This document shows, piece by piece, positions 1 through 6,713 of a stretch of 13,548 nucleotides of DNA. Below the pieces are notes generated by a model. The model saw only the letters and a list, made by a program, of their open reading frames with translations. It was not told the DNA's origin and made no database searches. Made by a program: the position numbers and the translations under genes. Numbering within the stretch: the first letter of the stretch is position 1; every line of letters begins with the position of its first letter. Source of the stretch: RPRI01 sp051233685 (lineage in GTDB: Bacteria > Desulfobacterota > Desulfobacteria > Desulfobacterales > RPRI01); NCBI RefSeq assembly GCF_051233685.1, contig NZ_JBAMMY010000248.1:1-13548 (forward strand), written 5' to 3'.

Positions 1-50
1 AAAAAACCAATCAAATATGCGCAGCTACAACCAAAATATCTCATGATGTC

Positions 51-126
51 CCAAATTATAGAGTTGGGGAGGCTCCGCGAGCTCACCCTAAAGGGCTCGC
101 TCACCTCCCCAACATCTATAATTTGG
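51..126. repeat. 76-base imperfect palindrome (long hairpin element)
   Basis: The two 32-base arms (51-82 and 95-126) are inverted copies around a 12-base loop. Outer 12 bases pair perfectly (CCAAATTATAGA), then after a one-base bulge 10 more pair (GTTGGGGAGG), then a short mismatch, then GCGAGC pairs. No clear target-site duplication is visible in the flanks. It lies 11 bases beyond the stop of the truncated RloC-like ORF. It could be a REP-like or MITE-like palindrome, or a strong bidirectional terminator, although no T-run follows immediately. The structure is plain in the sequence; its origin is uncertain. Confidence 0.75.
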
Positions 127-137
127 AAAGGTACCAG

Positions 138-1256
138 TTACCAATATTTTTTTATTTCTTTTCGGAGGGTTTTGTTTTGAGAATTTAACTTTGCTTGATA
201 GCTGGAATAGAGCTGCTCCTCACTGATAGAAGTGATTTTTTTGGCTGATTCTTTTTCTGTATTTATAGCAGCGACCATGGATATGAGATCTTCACGAAGG
301 ATTTCCGATTCCTTACTGAAGTGGGCGTCTAGTTTGTCCCATAGGTCTTCCGAAAGAGCCGCCCCGCAAAACGCACATCTGGTTTTTTTGTTTTTGTGGT
401 GCTCAATACCATCCCGGACCCACTCCTGTAATAAATGGTCATTTAAAAGCTCTTGGATTGATTTGGTCGGCTTGATTTCATCGGAAAGGAGCTGCTCGGC
501 TTTTTGATATAATGAGCTGAAGGAGGCGTTATATTTGGGGATTGGTAAAACATTATCTTTACTTTCCTCTTTTAAGAGCTTTTTTTTAGATTCAACATCC
601 TCCTCATTTAACAATTCAATTTTACTTTTGACTATCTTTTCAATGTCTGCCTTGATCTTGTTTATGGTGTAATTGACGTCATTGTATATCGGGTTCGTCT
701 TTATGCTTTGGTTGGCTTTGGTCCTGAGCTTGCCATCATGAGCCGATTCGGCAGATTCCTTTTCAGACTTTTTTTTCACATAATCATCTGCTTTGTTTTT
801 CAGCTCGAATTTTAGGCCGGTTTTGTCGGTTTCGCTTCCTAATTTTTTTTCTTTTTCAGCAATTTCTTTTTCAATCTCAACGTTGGATTCACCAAGTATC
901 GCGAAAGGCTGTATTGTCCCGTCTTCATCTATCAGTAATTTTAAATTCTCGCTGATGTAATCCCTGTTATAAACTCGAATGTCATATGAACAATTCGCGA
1001 CATCCAAGTGACACATTCGATCAGTTCCGGTGTGCCCGAACTCAAAAGTAGCTTTTGGGTATTTTTCGTTCAGCTTACCTTTTTCAAGGGACCGAAACAT
1101 GCGGGATAAAGTGGTCTTGCCGGAATAATTGCGGCCGTATATTATGTTAATATCCTTGAATTCAGCTATATTATCCACCTTGTCGCGGACGGTCGCGTTC
1201 CAATCAAAATTATTAAAAACAGCGTAATTGTCTATTTTTTTAATTTTGGTGAACAT
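138..1256 (-). CDS. Truncated RloC/PrrC-like AAA_13 ATPase (N-terminal half, probable pseudogene)
   Basis: This encodes about 372 residues of an ABC/Rad50-like ATPase of the AAA_13 type found in RloC and PrrC anticodon nucleases, which cleave tRNA when a DNA restriction system is disturbed. Numbering from the chosen start, the Walker A motif GRNYSGKTT is at about 41-49. Charged, coiled-coil-like sequence follows, and a zinc-hook Cys-x-x-Cys (CAFC) sits at 294-297, as expected for RloC. The protein stops about 75 residues after the hook. The returning coiled coil, ABC signature, Walker B and C-terminal nuclease region are therefore missing; full family members are roughly twice as long. I chose ATG at 1256 because GAGGAA (1265-1260) precedes it and the protein then begins as family members do; the frame stays open to 1310. 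A TATAAT on this strand at 1275-1270 is a possible -10, which would also favour this start. A 76-base hairpin lies just past the stop. The gene is divergent from the helicase operon and is likely non-functional as a nuclease. Confidence 0.75.
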   Translation of the reverse strand: MFTKIKKIDNYAVFNNFDWNATVRDKVDNIAEFKDINIIYGRNYSGKTTLSRMFRSLEKGKLNEKYPKATFEFGHTGTDRMCHLDVANCSYDIRVYNRDYISENLKLLIDEDGTIQPFAILGESNVEIEKEIAEKEKKLGSETDKTGLKFELKNKADDYVKKKSEKESAESAHDGKLRTKANQSIKTNPIYNDVNYTINKIKADIEKIVKSKIELLNEEDVESKKKLLKEESKDNVLPIPKYNASFSSLYQKAEQLLSDEIKPTKSIQELLNDHLLQEWVRDGIEHHKNKKTRCAFCGAALSEDLWDKLDAHFSKESEILREDLISMVAAINTEKESAKKITSISEEQLYSSYQAKLNSQNKTLRKEIKKYW

Positions 1257-1655
1257 AAATTCCTCAACCATTATACGACGGATAGTTTGGATTGGTGAGA
1301 GCCGCCACACGATTCCGCCAGTATTGTCCTTGTTATTAATTTTGATCGGCTAACAATATATTAAACAGTTTCCTCTCAATAACAGTGGTTTCTTTATCAT
1401 GATTTACATTTGAAATCTAATAGTTTCATGAAAATATTCGTTCTATTTCTTCCAGGAAGCAAGAAAGGACCTCCAAGATATATTCTTCTTATCACAGGTT
1501 TATAGGAGGTTGTGATCTCTAAGAAATATCTCAATTATAGTCACATATCGGCAATATATGTCTTCAATACCAAAATAAAATTATCAATTTCAGTGTAATT
1601 TCAATCCATAATATATTGTAGAATATTTTATTTCATGTTACTTAAGTCATCTGAT

Positions 1656-1673
1656 TAGATAATGCTTTATCTA
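1656..1673. promoter_or_regulatory. 18-base palindrome upstream of helicase gene
   Basis: TAGATAA and TTATCTA form perfect 7-base inverted arms around TGCT. The palindrome ends 6 bases before a candidate -35 box. It could be an operator for an unseen regulator. In such A+T-rich DNA it could also arise by chance. Confidence 0.3.
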
Positions 1674-1679
1674 TATCTT

Positions 1680-1707
1680 TTGAAATCAAGATGTTGCTTT
1701 TTATTAA
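1680..1707 (+). promoter_or_regulatory. Candidate sigma70 promoter for the helicase gene
   Basis: TTGAAA (1680-1685, 5 of 6 to consensus) and TATTAA (1702-1707, 4 of 6) are separated by 16 bases. Transcription would begin near 1714 and give a leader of about 43 bases. This is the best match I found in the spacer, but the -10 is weak. Confidence 0.3.
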
Positions 1708-1756
1708 GAGATCGCAAGAAATTAAACTCTCAAAAATCTGAACCAGGTGCTAAGTG

Positions 1757-4700
1757 ATGCGACTCGAAGATCTTCAGCCAAATGCTGCTGTACGTGGTCT
1801 CCTTCCGGACTGCCTTGTCACGGTTGTCAGTGTACAATGGTTTGGTTCAGAAGCCCTTGAACTCACCTATAAAACACCTTCCGGCAAGGTGGCGAATGAA
1901 CTGGTCTATCGTGATGACGAATCACGTCTTGAAATTGTGGAAATTGGCCGTCCATGGAGTTTCGACGGCGATGGCGCAATGCTACGTCTGGTATTTGAAG
2001 CCCATCGCATACGGCTTGCGCACCTGTTTGATCCGCTACTCGCTGTCCATACCTCCCTCGTTGATCCATTGCCGCACCAGATTACTGCGGTTTATAAGTC
2101 TATGTTGCCACGGCAGCCGCTTCGTTATTTGCTCGCCGATGATCCGGGAGCCGGAAAAACCATTATGGCCGGTTTACTTATTAAAGAATTGATTGTTAGA
2201 GGTGATTTGCATCGCTGCCTTATTGTCTGCCCCGGCAGTCTTGCCGAACAATGGCAGGATGAACTTTACAGGCGGTTCCATCTGCCCTTTGAGATACTCA
2301 CTAATGACAAGCTTGAAGCAGCGCGCACCGGAAACTGGTTTCTTGAGACAAACCTTGTTATTGCACGCCTTGATAAACTGTCACGTAATGAGGACGTACA
2401 GCAAAAGCTACAGGCGCCGGATTGCCGATGGGATCTTGTAGTATGCGACGAAGCTCACAAAATGTCTGCTACGGTCTTTGGGAATGAAACTAAATATACC
2501 AAACGGTACAGACTCGGCCAGTTACTTTCGACTCTAACACGGCATTTTCTTTTAATGACAGCAACACCACACAATGGGAAAGAAGCGGATTTTCAACTTT
2601 TTATGGCGTTGCTTGACGGCGATCGTTTCGAGGGTAGATTCCGTGACGGGGTTCATGTGACTGATGTATCGGATTTGATGCGCCGGATGGTTAAGGAAAG
2701 CCTGCTAAAATTCGATGGCACGCCGCTTTTTCCTGAACGTATCGCTTATACCGTTCCATACAAACTATCGGAAATTGAAGCCAGGCTTTACAAGGATGTA
2801 ACAGATTATGTTCGGGAAGAGTTCAATCGTGCTGAGGCGCTCGAAAATGAAAAGCGCGCTGGAAACGTCGGTTTCGCACTCACTATTTTGCAAAGACGAC
2901 TGGCATCCTCACCAGAGGCAATTTGTCAGTCTCTCAGACGACGTCGTGAACGACTGGAAAGCCGGCTTCGTGAATTGGAATTACTTCAACGGGGCGCTGA
3001 TACATCCCCGATAATAACAGACATTATCCCAGGTATGCTTGATGCCGAGGATATCGAGGATCTTGAAGACGCACCGGACAGTGAGGTCGAGGCAAAAGAG
3101 GAGGAAGTCCTTGATCAGGCCACAGCAGCACGCACAATTTCCGAATTAAAGGCTGAGATCGAAACCCTGAAAAAATTAGAACTGCTTGCGCACCAGATCA
3201 GAAGAAGTGGTGAGGATACGAAATGGTGCGAGCTGGCAAACCTGTTGAGTGAGATATTCACCACTGCAGTAATAGCAAACCGTGTGGCCGATCCGACTAT
3301 GCCATACGGTAAAGTCAGGATACCGAAACCCACTCCATCCCAACACCAGAAGCTTGTTATTTTTACCGAACATCGGGATACTCTGAGTTATCTTGAAACA
3401 CGCATCACCACTCTGCTCGGTCGTAAAGAAGCCGTTGTCATTATTCACGGCGGAATGGGACGCGAAGATCGAATGAAAGCCCAGGAAGCATTCAGGCACG
3501 ATCCGGAAGTAAAAGTACTGCTTGCAACCGATGCCGCAGGGGAAGGTATCAACCTTCAGCGCGCTCACCTTATGGTCAACTATGACCTCCCGTGGAACCC
3601 CAATCGAATTGAACAACGTTTCGGTCGAATCCACCGTATAGGTCAGACTGAGGTGTGCCATCTGTGGAATCTGGTGGCTGAAGAAACCCGGGAAGGCGAT
3701 GTGTATCGTAGATTATTGGATAAACTGGAACAAGCCCGTCAGTCCCTCGGTGGCCAGGTGTTTGACGTGCTTGGGAAGCTTCAGTTTGAAGGAAAATCAT
3801 TACGTGATCTTCTTATTGAAGCGATTCGATACGGTGATCAACCAGAGGTACGTGCCCGTCTTTCAAAAGTTATGGATTTCGCACTCGACCGCGAAATGCT
3901 TCAGGACCTGCTTGATGAGCACGCCCTCGCACATGATGCAATGGATGCAAGCCTTGTTCAACGGGTTCGTGAAGATATGGAGCGTGCAGAGGCTCGTCGC
4001 TTGCAACCCCATTATATAGAATCTTTTTTCCTTGAAGCATTCAGACAATTAGGGGGATTATCCAGACAACGTGAGCCACGTCGTTACGAAATCAAGCATG
4101 TTCCGGCCTCTATCCGGAATCGTGATCGGTTTATAGGTATCGGCGAACCTGTCCTGCCCCGTTATGAACGCATAGCTTTCGAAAAGTCGTTAATAGCACC
4201 GCAAGGCCAGGTGCTTGCGGCCTTTGTATGTCCCGGTCATCCTCTTTTAGATGCGGTTATTGATCTCACTCTTGAACGCCACCGCGATTTGCTCAAAAGG
4301 GGCGCCGTGTTGGTGGATGAGAGGGATACAACAAGCAAACAGCCGCGGGTGCTGTTTTATATTGAGCATGCGATTCAGGATGCCGGAGTCACCCGGCATG
4401 GTGAGCGACGTATCATTTCCAAGCGAATGCTATATGCCGAGATAGATGCAGATGGCTCTGTCCGGCATGTTCATTATGCGCCTTATTTAGATTACAGACC
4501 GTTGGAAGAATCTGAACCGTCTGTGGATGAAATATTAGCACGTACCGAGTGCGTCTGGATCACCCGAGATCTGGAAAAAAAGGCGCAAGGCCATGCGGTA
4601 GCTCATATAGTGCCGGAGCACCTGGCAGAAGTGAAGGCAAACAAACTCACACTTATAGCAAAGACTGAAGCGGCTGTTAAGGAACGGCTCACAAAAGAAA

Positions 4701-5341
4701 TAACCTACTGGGACCATCGTGCCGAGCAACTAAAGCTTCAGGAGCAGGCCGGCAACTCAAATGCCCGTTTGAACTCGGGTGAAGCCCGAAAGCGTGCCGA
4801 TATCTTGCAGGGACGATTACAAAAAAGGCTTGAAGAATTGAAACTTGAAGGCCGGATATCGCCTTTGCCGCCTGTAGTGCTTGGCGGTGTTCTGGTAGTT
4901 CCCATAGGAATGATTGCAGAAATGACGGGAAAGAAAACTGTGTTGCCGGTACAAACTGCTGATACTCAAGCCAGTGCTGCGAGAGCAAGAGCCATTATAA
5001 TGGATATCGAACGAAACCTCGGATATGAACCGATTGACCGTGAATTCGAGAAACTTGGATATGATATCGAGAGTCGGGTTACAGGCACCGGCAAACTACG
5101 TTTTATAGAGGTGAAGGGACGTATAACCGGTGCAGCTACAATTACGGTAACCCGAAATGAAATTCTCTATTCGCTAAACAAACCCGACGATTTCATTCTG
5201 GCAATCGTGGAATTTTTAGATAGTGGCTCCCACCAGATACACTATGTACGCCAGCCTTTTAAGCGCGAGCCGGATTTTGGCGTAACAAGCGTTAATTATA
5301 GTTTTACGGAACTGATATCGAATGCAAAGATTCCATCTTAA
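1757..5341 (+). CDS. SNF2-family helicase with C-terminal DUF3883 domain
   Basis: This is a 1194-residue superfamily 2, SNF2-type DNA translocase of the kind seen in defence islands (DrmD-like/COG0553). Visible motifs, numbered from ATG 1757: motif I DDPGAGKT with K134; DEAH box D231-H234; motif III TATP at 268-271; the second RecA domain begins near 531 (VIFTEHRDT); motif VI QRFGRIHRIGQ starts at 620. An acidic stretch at about 429-450 followed by a probable helix separates the lobes. The C-terminal end matches DUF3883, with D1103 and E1118-V-K1120 arranged like a PD-(D/E)xK nuclease core. GTG at 1754 is also in frame, but ATG 1757 has AGGTG at 1745-1749 with better spacing. The gene leads the plus-strand cluster and ends 72 bases before mqsR. 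It probably supplies DNA translocation, and perhaps cleavage, for the DUF1156/DUF499 system. Family is confident; role is inferred. Confidence 0.9.
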   Translation: MRLEDLQPNAAVRGLLPDCLVTVVSVQWFGSEALELTYKTPSGKVANELVYRDDESRLEIVEIGRPWSFDGDGAMLRLVFEAHRIRLAHLFDPLLAVHTSLVDPLPHQITAVYKSMLPRQPLRYLLADDPGAGKTIMAGLLIKELIVRGDLHRCLIVCPGSLAEQWQDELYRRFHLPFEILTNDKLEAARTGNWFLETNLVIARLDKLSRNEDVQQKLQAPDCRWDLVVCDEAHKMSATVFGNETKYTKRYRLGQLLSTLTRHFLLMTATPHNGKEADFQLFMALLDGDRFEGRFRDGVHVTDVSDLMRRMVKESLLKFDGTPLFPERIAYTVPYKLSEIEARLYKDVTDYVREEFNRAEALENEKRAGNVGFALTILQRRLASSPEAICQSLRRRRERLESRLRELELLQRGADTSPIITDIIPGMLDAEDIEDLEDAPDSEVEAKEEEVLDQATAARTISELKAEIETLKKLELLAHQIRRSGEDTKWCELANLLSEIFTTAVIANRVADPTMPYGKVRIPKPTPSQHQKLVIFTEHRDTLSYLETRITTLLGRKEAVVIIHGGMGREDRMKAQEAFRHDPEVKVLLATDAAGEGINLQRAHLMVNYDLPWNPNRIEQRFGRIHRIGQTEVCHLWNLVAEETREGDVYRRLLDKLEQARQSLGGQVFDVLGKLQFEGKSLRDLLIEAIRYGDQPEVRARLSKVMDFALDREMLQDLLDEHALAHDAMDASLVQRVREDMERAEARRLQPHYIESFFLEAFRQLGGLSRQREPRRYEIKHVPASIRNRDRFIGIGEPVLPRYERIAFEKSLIAPQGQVLAAFVCPGHPLLDAVIDLTLERHRDLLKRGAVLVDERDTTSKQPRVLFYIEHAIQDAGVTRHGERRIISKRMLYAEIDADGSVRHVHYAPYLDYRPLEESEPSVDEILARTECVWITRDLEKKAQGHAVAHIVPEHLAEVKANKLTLIAKTEAAVKERLTKEITYWDHRAEQLKLQEQAGNSNARLNSGEARKRADILQGRLQKRLEELKLEGRISPLPPVVLGGVLVVPIGMIAEMTGKKTVLPVQTADTQASAARARAIIMDIERNLGYEPIDREFEKLGYDIESRVTGTGKLRFIEVKGRITGAATITVTRNEILYSLNKPDDFILAIVEFLDSGSHQIHYVRQPFKREPDFGVTSVNYSFTELISNAKIPS

Positions 5342-5366
5342 ATGGAAAACTTTTTTCATAAAAAAA

Positions 5367-5394
5367 TTGACAAAGATACATATTGTATCATAAT
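5367..5394 (+). promoter_or_regulatory. Promoter of the mqsRA-chaperone module
   Basis: A perfect -35 TTGACA (5367-5372) and CATAAT (5389-5394, 5 of 6) lie 16 bases apart. The start point would fall near 5401-5402, giving an mqsR leader of only about 12 bases. The promoter sits in the 72-base gap after the helicase gene, so the toxin module and the genes behind it can be transcribed separately from the helicase. Confidence 0.7.
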
Positions 5395-5399
5395 GATAC
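5375..5399. promoter_or_regulatory. Two interlocking palindromes over the mqsR promoter (predicted MqsA operator)
   Basis: GATACATATTGTATC (5375-5389) is a perfect 6-base-arm inverted repeat with a 3-base centre. GTATCATAATGATAC (5385-5399) is a second with the same geometry, sharing five bases with the first. Together they make alternating GATAC/GTATC half-sites 10 bases apart, filling the spacer and covering the -10. MqsA antitoxins repress their own promoters by binding palindromes through their HTH domain, so this is the likely autoregulatory operator. The palindromes are seen directly; the binding protein is inferred. Confidence 0.65.
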
Positions 5400-5413
5400 T
5401 TATCGAGTGTTGA

Positions 5414-5707
5414 ATGGAAAAACGAAAACCCCACTATGATCTGAATAAATTTAAAGAACTTTTTTGTTCTGTGGAAACGAGGTTTATAACAGCAGCGGCC
5501 CGAAAAGGGGCTGTAACTATGGGTTACATGGATGAAGAAGGCATCATTGCGGTCATTAACCGTCTTTGTTCGGAACACTTTTATAAATCCATGACAACAC
5601 ATGTAAATCACAAAATCTGGCAGGACGTTTACCGGTATCAGGATGACGAAGATAACGATCTTTATATAAGTTGCAGTTATCCCCGGATAAAACTAGAGCC
5701 GTCCTGA
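5414..5707 (+). CDS. mqsR: MqsR-type mRNA interferase toxin
   Basis: This 97-residue protein matches E. coli MqsR (98 residues) over its length: it opens MEKRxPH and contains FYKSMTT and IWQDVYR, both hallmark segments. Residues corresponding to E. coli K56, Q68 and Y81, needed for RNA cleavage, are K58, Q70 and Y84 here, so the toxin looks active. MqsR has a RelE-like fold and cuts mRNA without the ribosome, at GCU-type sites in E. coli. The ribosome-binding site is weak (GAG at 5405-5407), fitting low toxin output from a very short leader. It precedes its antitoxin gene by 37 bases, the usual mqsRA order. The following SecB-like gene makes this a toxin-antitoxin-chaperone module, not a plain pair. 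Confidence 0.93.
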   Translation: MEKRKPHYDLNKFKELFCSVETRFITAAARKGAVTMGYMDEEGIIAVINRLCSEHFYKSMTTHVNHKIWQDVYRYQDDEDNDLYISCSYPRIKLEPS

Positions 5708-5744
5708 TCCAGATGAAAAGAGACGAGGGGAGTGATGAAATAGT

Positions 5745-6272
5745 ATGAAACCGATTAATTGTCCTGTTTGCGGCGCTGATGCGCTTAAAAAGAGAACCGG
5801 GACGGAGACATTTGAATATAAGGGCGAATCAACAACTATTCCCGATTACGTTACCTATGAATGTAAAGAATGCGGAGAGTCAATCGTTGACAATAAATCC
5901 CTGAAAGAGTCGGGCAAAAAATTAAAAGATTTTCAACGGCAAGTCGATGGCCTTTTAACCGGCCAACAAATTAAAAAGATTCGTTTGAAACTGGATCTTA
6001 CACAGGAAGAATTTGCTGGTATCATTGGAGGTGGCCGGAAAAGTGTAACGCGTTATGAGACCGGCCAGATTTGTCAAAGCAAAGGAATGGATAATCTATT
6101 GCGCATTCTGGACGCATACCCTGAAACAATAAATGTTATTAAGAAAAACAAGGATATTGTTAAAGGTTTCGCTCAAATCATTTATTTGGATGATGCAAAA
6201 AAGAAAAGTGCTTATAAATTAGATATAAAAAAGTTTTCCTACAAAATAGAAGAGACTGCTTATGGCTCATAA
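5745..6272 (+). CDS. mqsA: MqsA-type antitoxin with C-terminal extension (chaperone-addicted)
   Basis: The 175-residue protein has the MqsA layout. An N-terminal zinc domain carries two Cys pairs (C6/C9 and C40/C43), equivalent to C3/C6/C37/C40 of E. coli MqsA. An Xre-type helix-turn-helix spans about 72-127, including GGGRKSVTRYETG; the Arg matching E. coli R101, a DNA-contact residue, is kept, while the N97 position is Lys. E. coli MqsA ends after the helix following the HTH (131 residues). Here about 43 further residues (133-175, bases 6141-6269) continue, rich in Lys and with scattered Tyr, Phe and Ile. In TAC modules such an extension is a chaperone-addiction segment that makes the antitoxin unstable unless a SecB-like protein binds it. 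GAGGGGAG (5725-5732) is the ribosome-binding site, with a rather long 12-base spacing. The end overlaps the chaperone gene by 11 bases. It should neutralise MqsR and repress the operon. Confidence 0.92.
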   Translation: MKPINCPVCGADALKKRTGTETFEYKGESTTIPDYVTYECKECGESIVDNKSLKESGKKLKDFQRQVDGLLTGQQIKKIRLKLDLTQEEFAGIIGGGRKSVTRYETGQICQSKGMDNLLRILDAYPETINVIKKNKDIVKGFAQIIYLDDAKKKSAYKLDIKKFSYKIEETAYGS

Positions 6273-6711
6273 ATTCCGGATCGCCTATATCCGGCTCACC
6301 GAGGCACATTTTTCCATAAACCATCAATATAAATGGGAAGACGGCAAAGAAATCGAGCTTTCACATAGCATCGAAATCAATTGTCAGCAAGCTACAGAAA
6401 AAGATATTAATGTAGTTGTATCGATCTCATCCGATTCCGATAAGCAGCCATTCCGTTTTTCCGTTGCATGGGAAGGCTCGTTTGCTTTTGAAGAGATTCC
6501 TTCAAAAGAAGAAGTGGAGCGTATCGCCCATATCAATTGTGCTTCCATTATTTTTGCCTATGTTCGGGAGTCAGTGGCCGATCTTACGCGACGTGCCGGC
6601 ATGCCGCCTCTAAACTTGTACCCTTTTAATTTTGTTGCATTGTACGAAGAAAAGATGAAATCAGCATCCTCCGTAAAACCAAGAAAACCACGCAAAAAAT
6701 CAAAGGCGTAA
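6262..6711 (+). CDS. SecB-like chaperone of a toxin-antitoxin-chaperone module
   Basis: This 149-residue protein is close in size to SecB (155 in E. coli). The region from about 88 to 130 (INCASIIFAYVRESVADL, then MPPLNLYPFNFVALY) aligns with the SecB segment containing LFPYARE and the LNLAPVNFDALF motif. The N-terminal half is divergent. The tail (about 137-149) is strongly basic, unlike the hydrophilic, partly acidic tail of export SecB. Its start lies inside the end of mqsA (11-base overlap) with GAAGAG upstream, so it is translationally coupled to the antitoxin. Position after mqsRA and the antitoxin extension argue for a dedicated TAC chaperone, analogous to Rv1957 beside HigBA1 in Mycobacterium tuberculosis. 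It would protect MqsA from aggregation and proteolysis. Its stop is 2 bases from the methylase start. Fold assignment is confident; a role outside protein export is inferred. Confidence 0.88.
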   Translation: MAHKFRIAYIRLTEAHFSINHQYKWEDGKEIELSHSIEINCQQATEKDINVVVSISSDSDKQPFRFSVAWEGSFAFEEIPSKEEVERIAHINCASIIFAYVRESVADLTRRAGMPPLNLYPFNFVALYEEKMKSASSVKPRKPRKKSKA

Positions 6712-6713
6712 TA

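Larger units (their letters stand above)
1311..1753. other. A+T-rich divergent intergenic region
   Basis: About 440 bases separate the minus-strand RloC-like gene from the helicase gene. The stretch is clearly richer in A+T than the genes to its right. Apart from a candidate promoter and a small palindrome near the helicase, I see no convincing gene or RNA. A 25-codon ORF at 1428-1505 has no ribosome-binding site and is not called. Confidence 0.6.

Noticed and set aside
232..507. Plus-strand 91-codon ORF opposite the RloC-like gene
   Set aside because: It is antisense to a clearly recognisable AAA_13 protein, has no family resemblance and no ribosome-binding site.
1271..1310. Upstream starts for the RloC-like protein (1310 or 1271)
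   Set aside because: The extra 18 residues do not resemble the family and neither ATG has a Shine-Dalgarno sequence, whereas ATG 1256 has GAGGAA in front.
1428..1505. 25-codon ORF in the A+T-rich spacer
   Set aside because: No Shine-Dalgarno sequence and no recognisable sequence; expected by chance in a region of this size.
3176..3661. Minus-strand 161-codon ORF inside the helicase gene
   Set aside because: It lies opposite the conserved helicase C domain; an overlapping antisense shadow.
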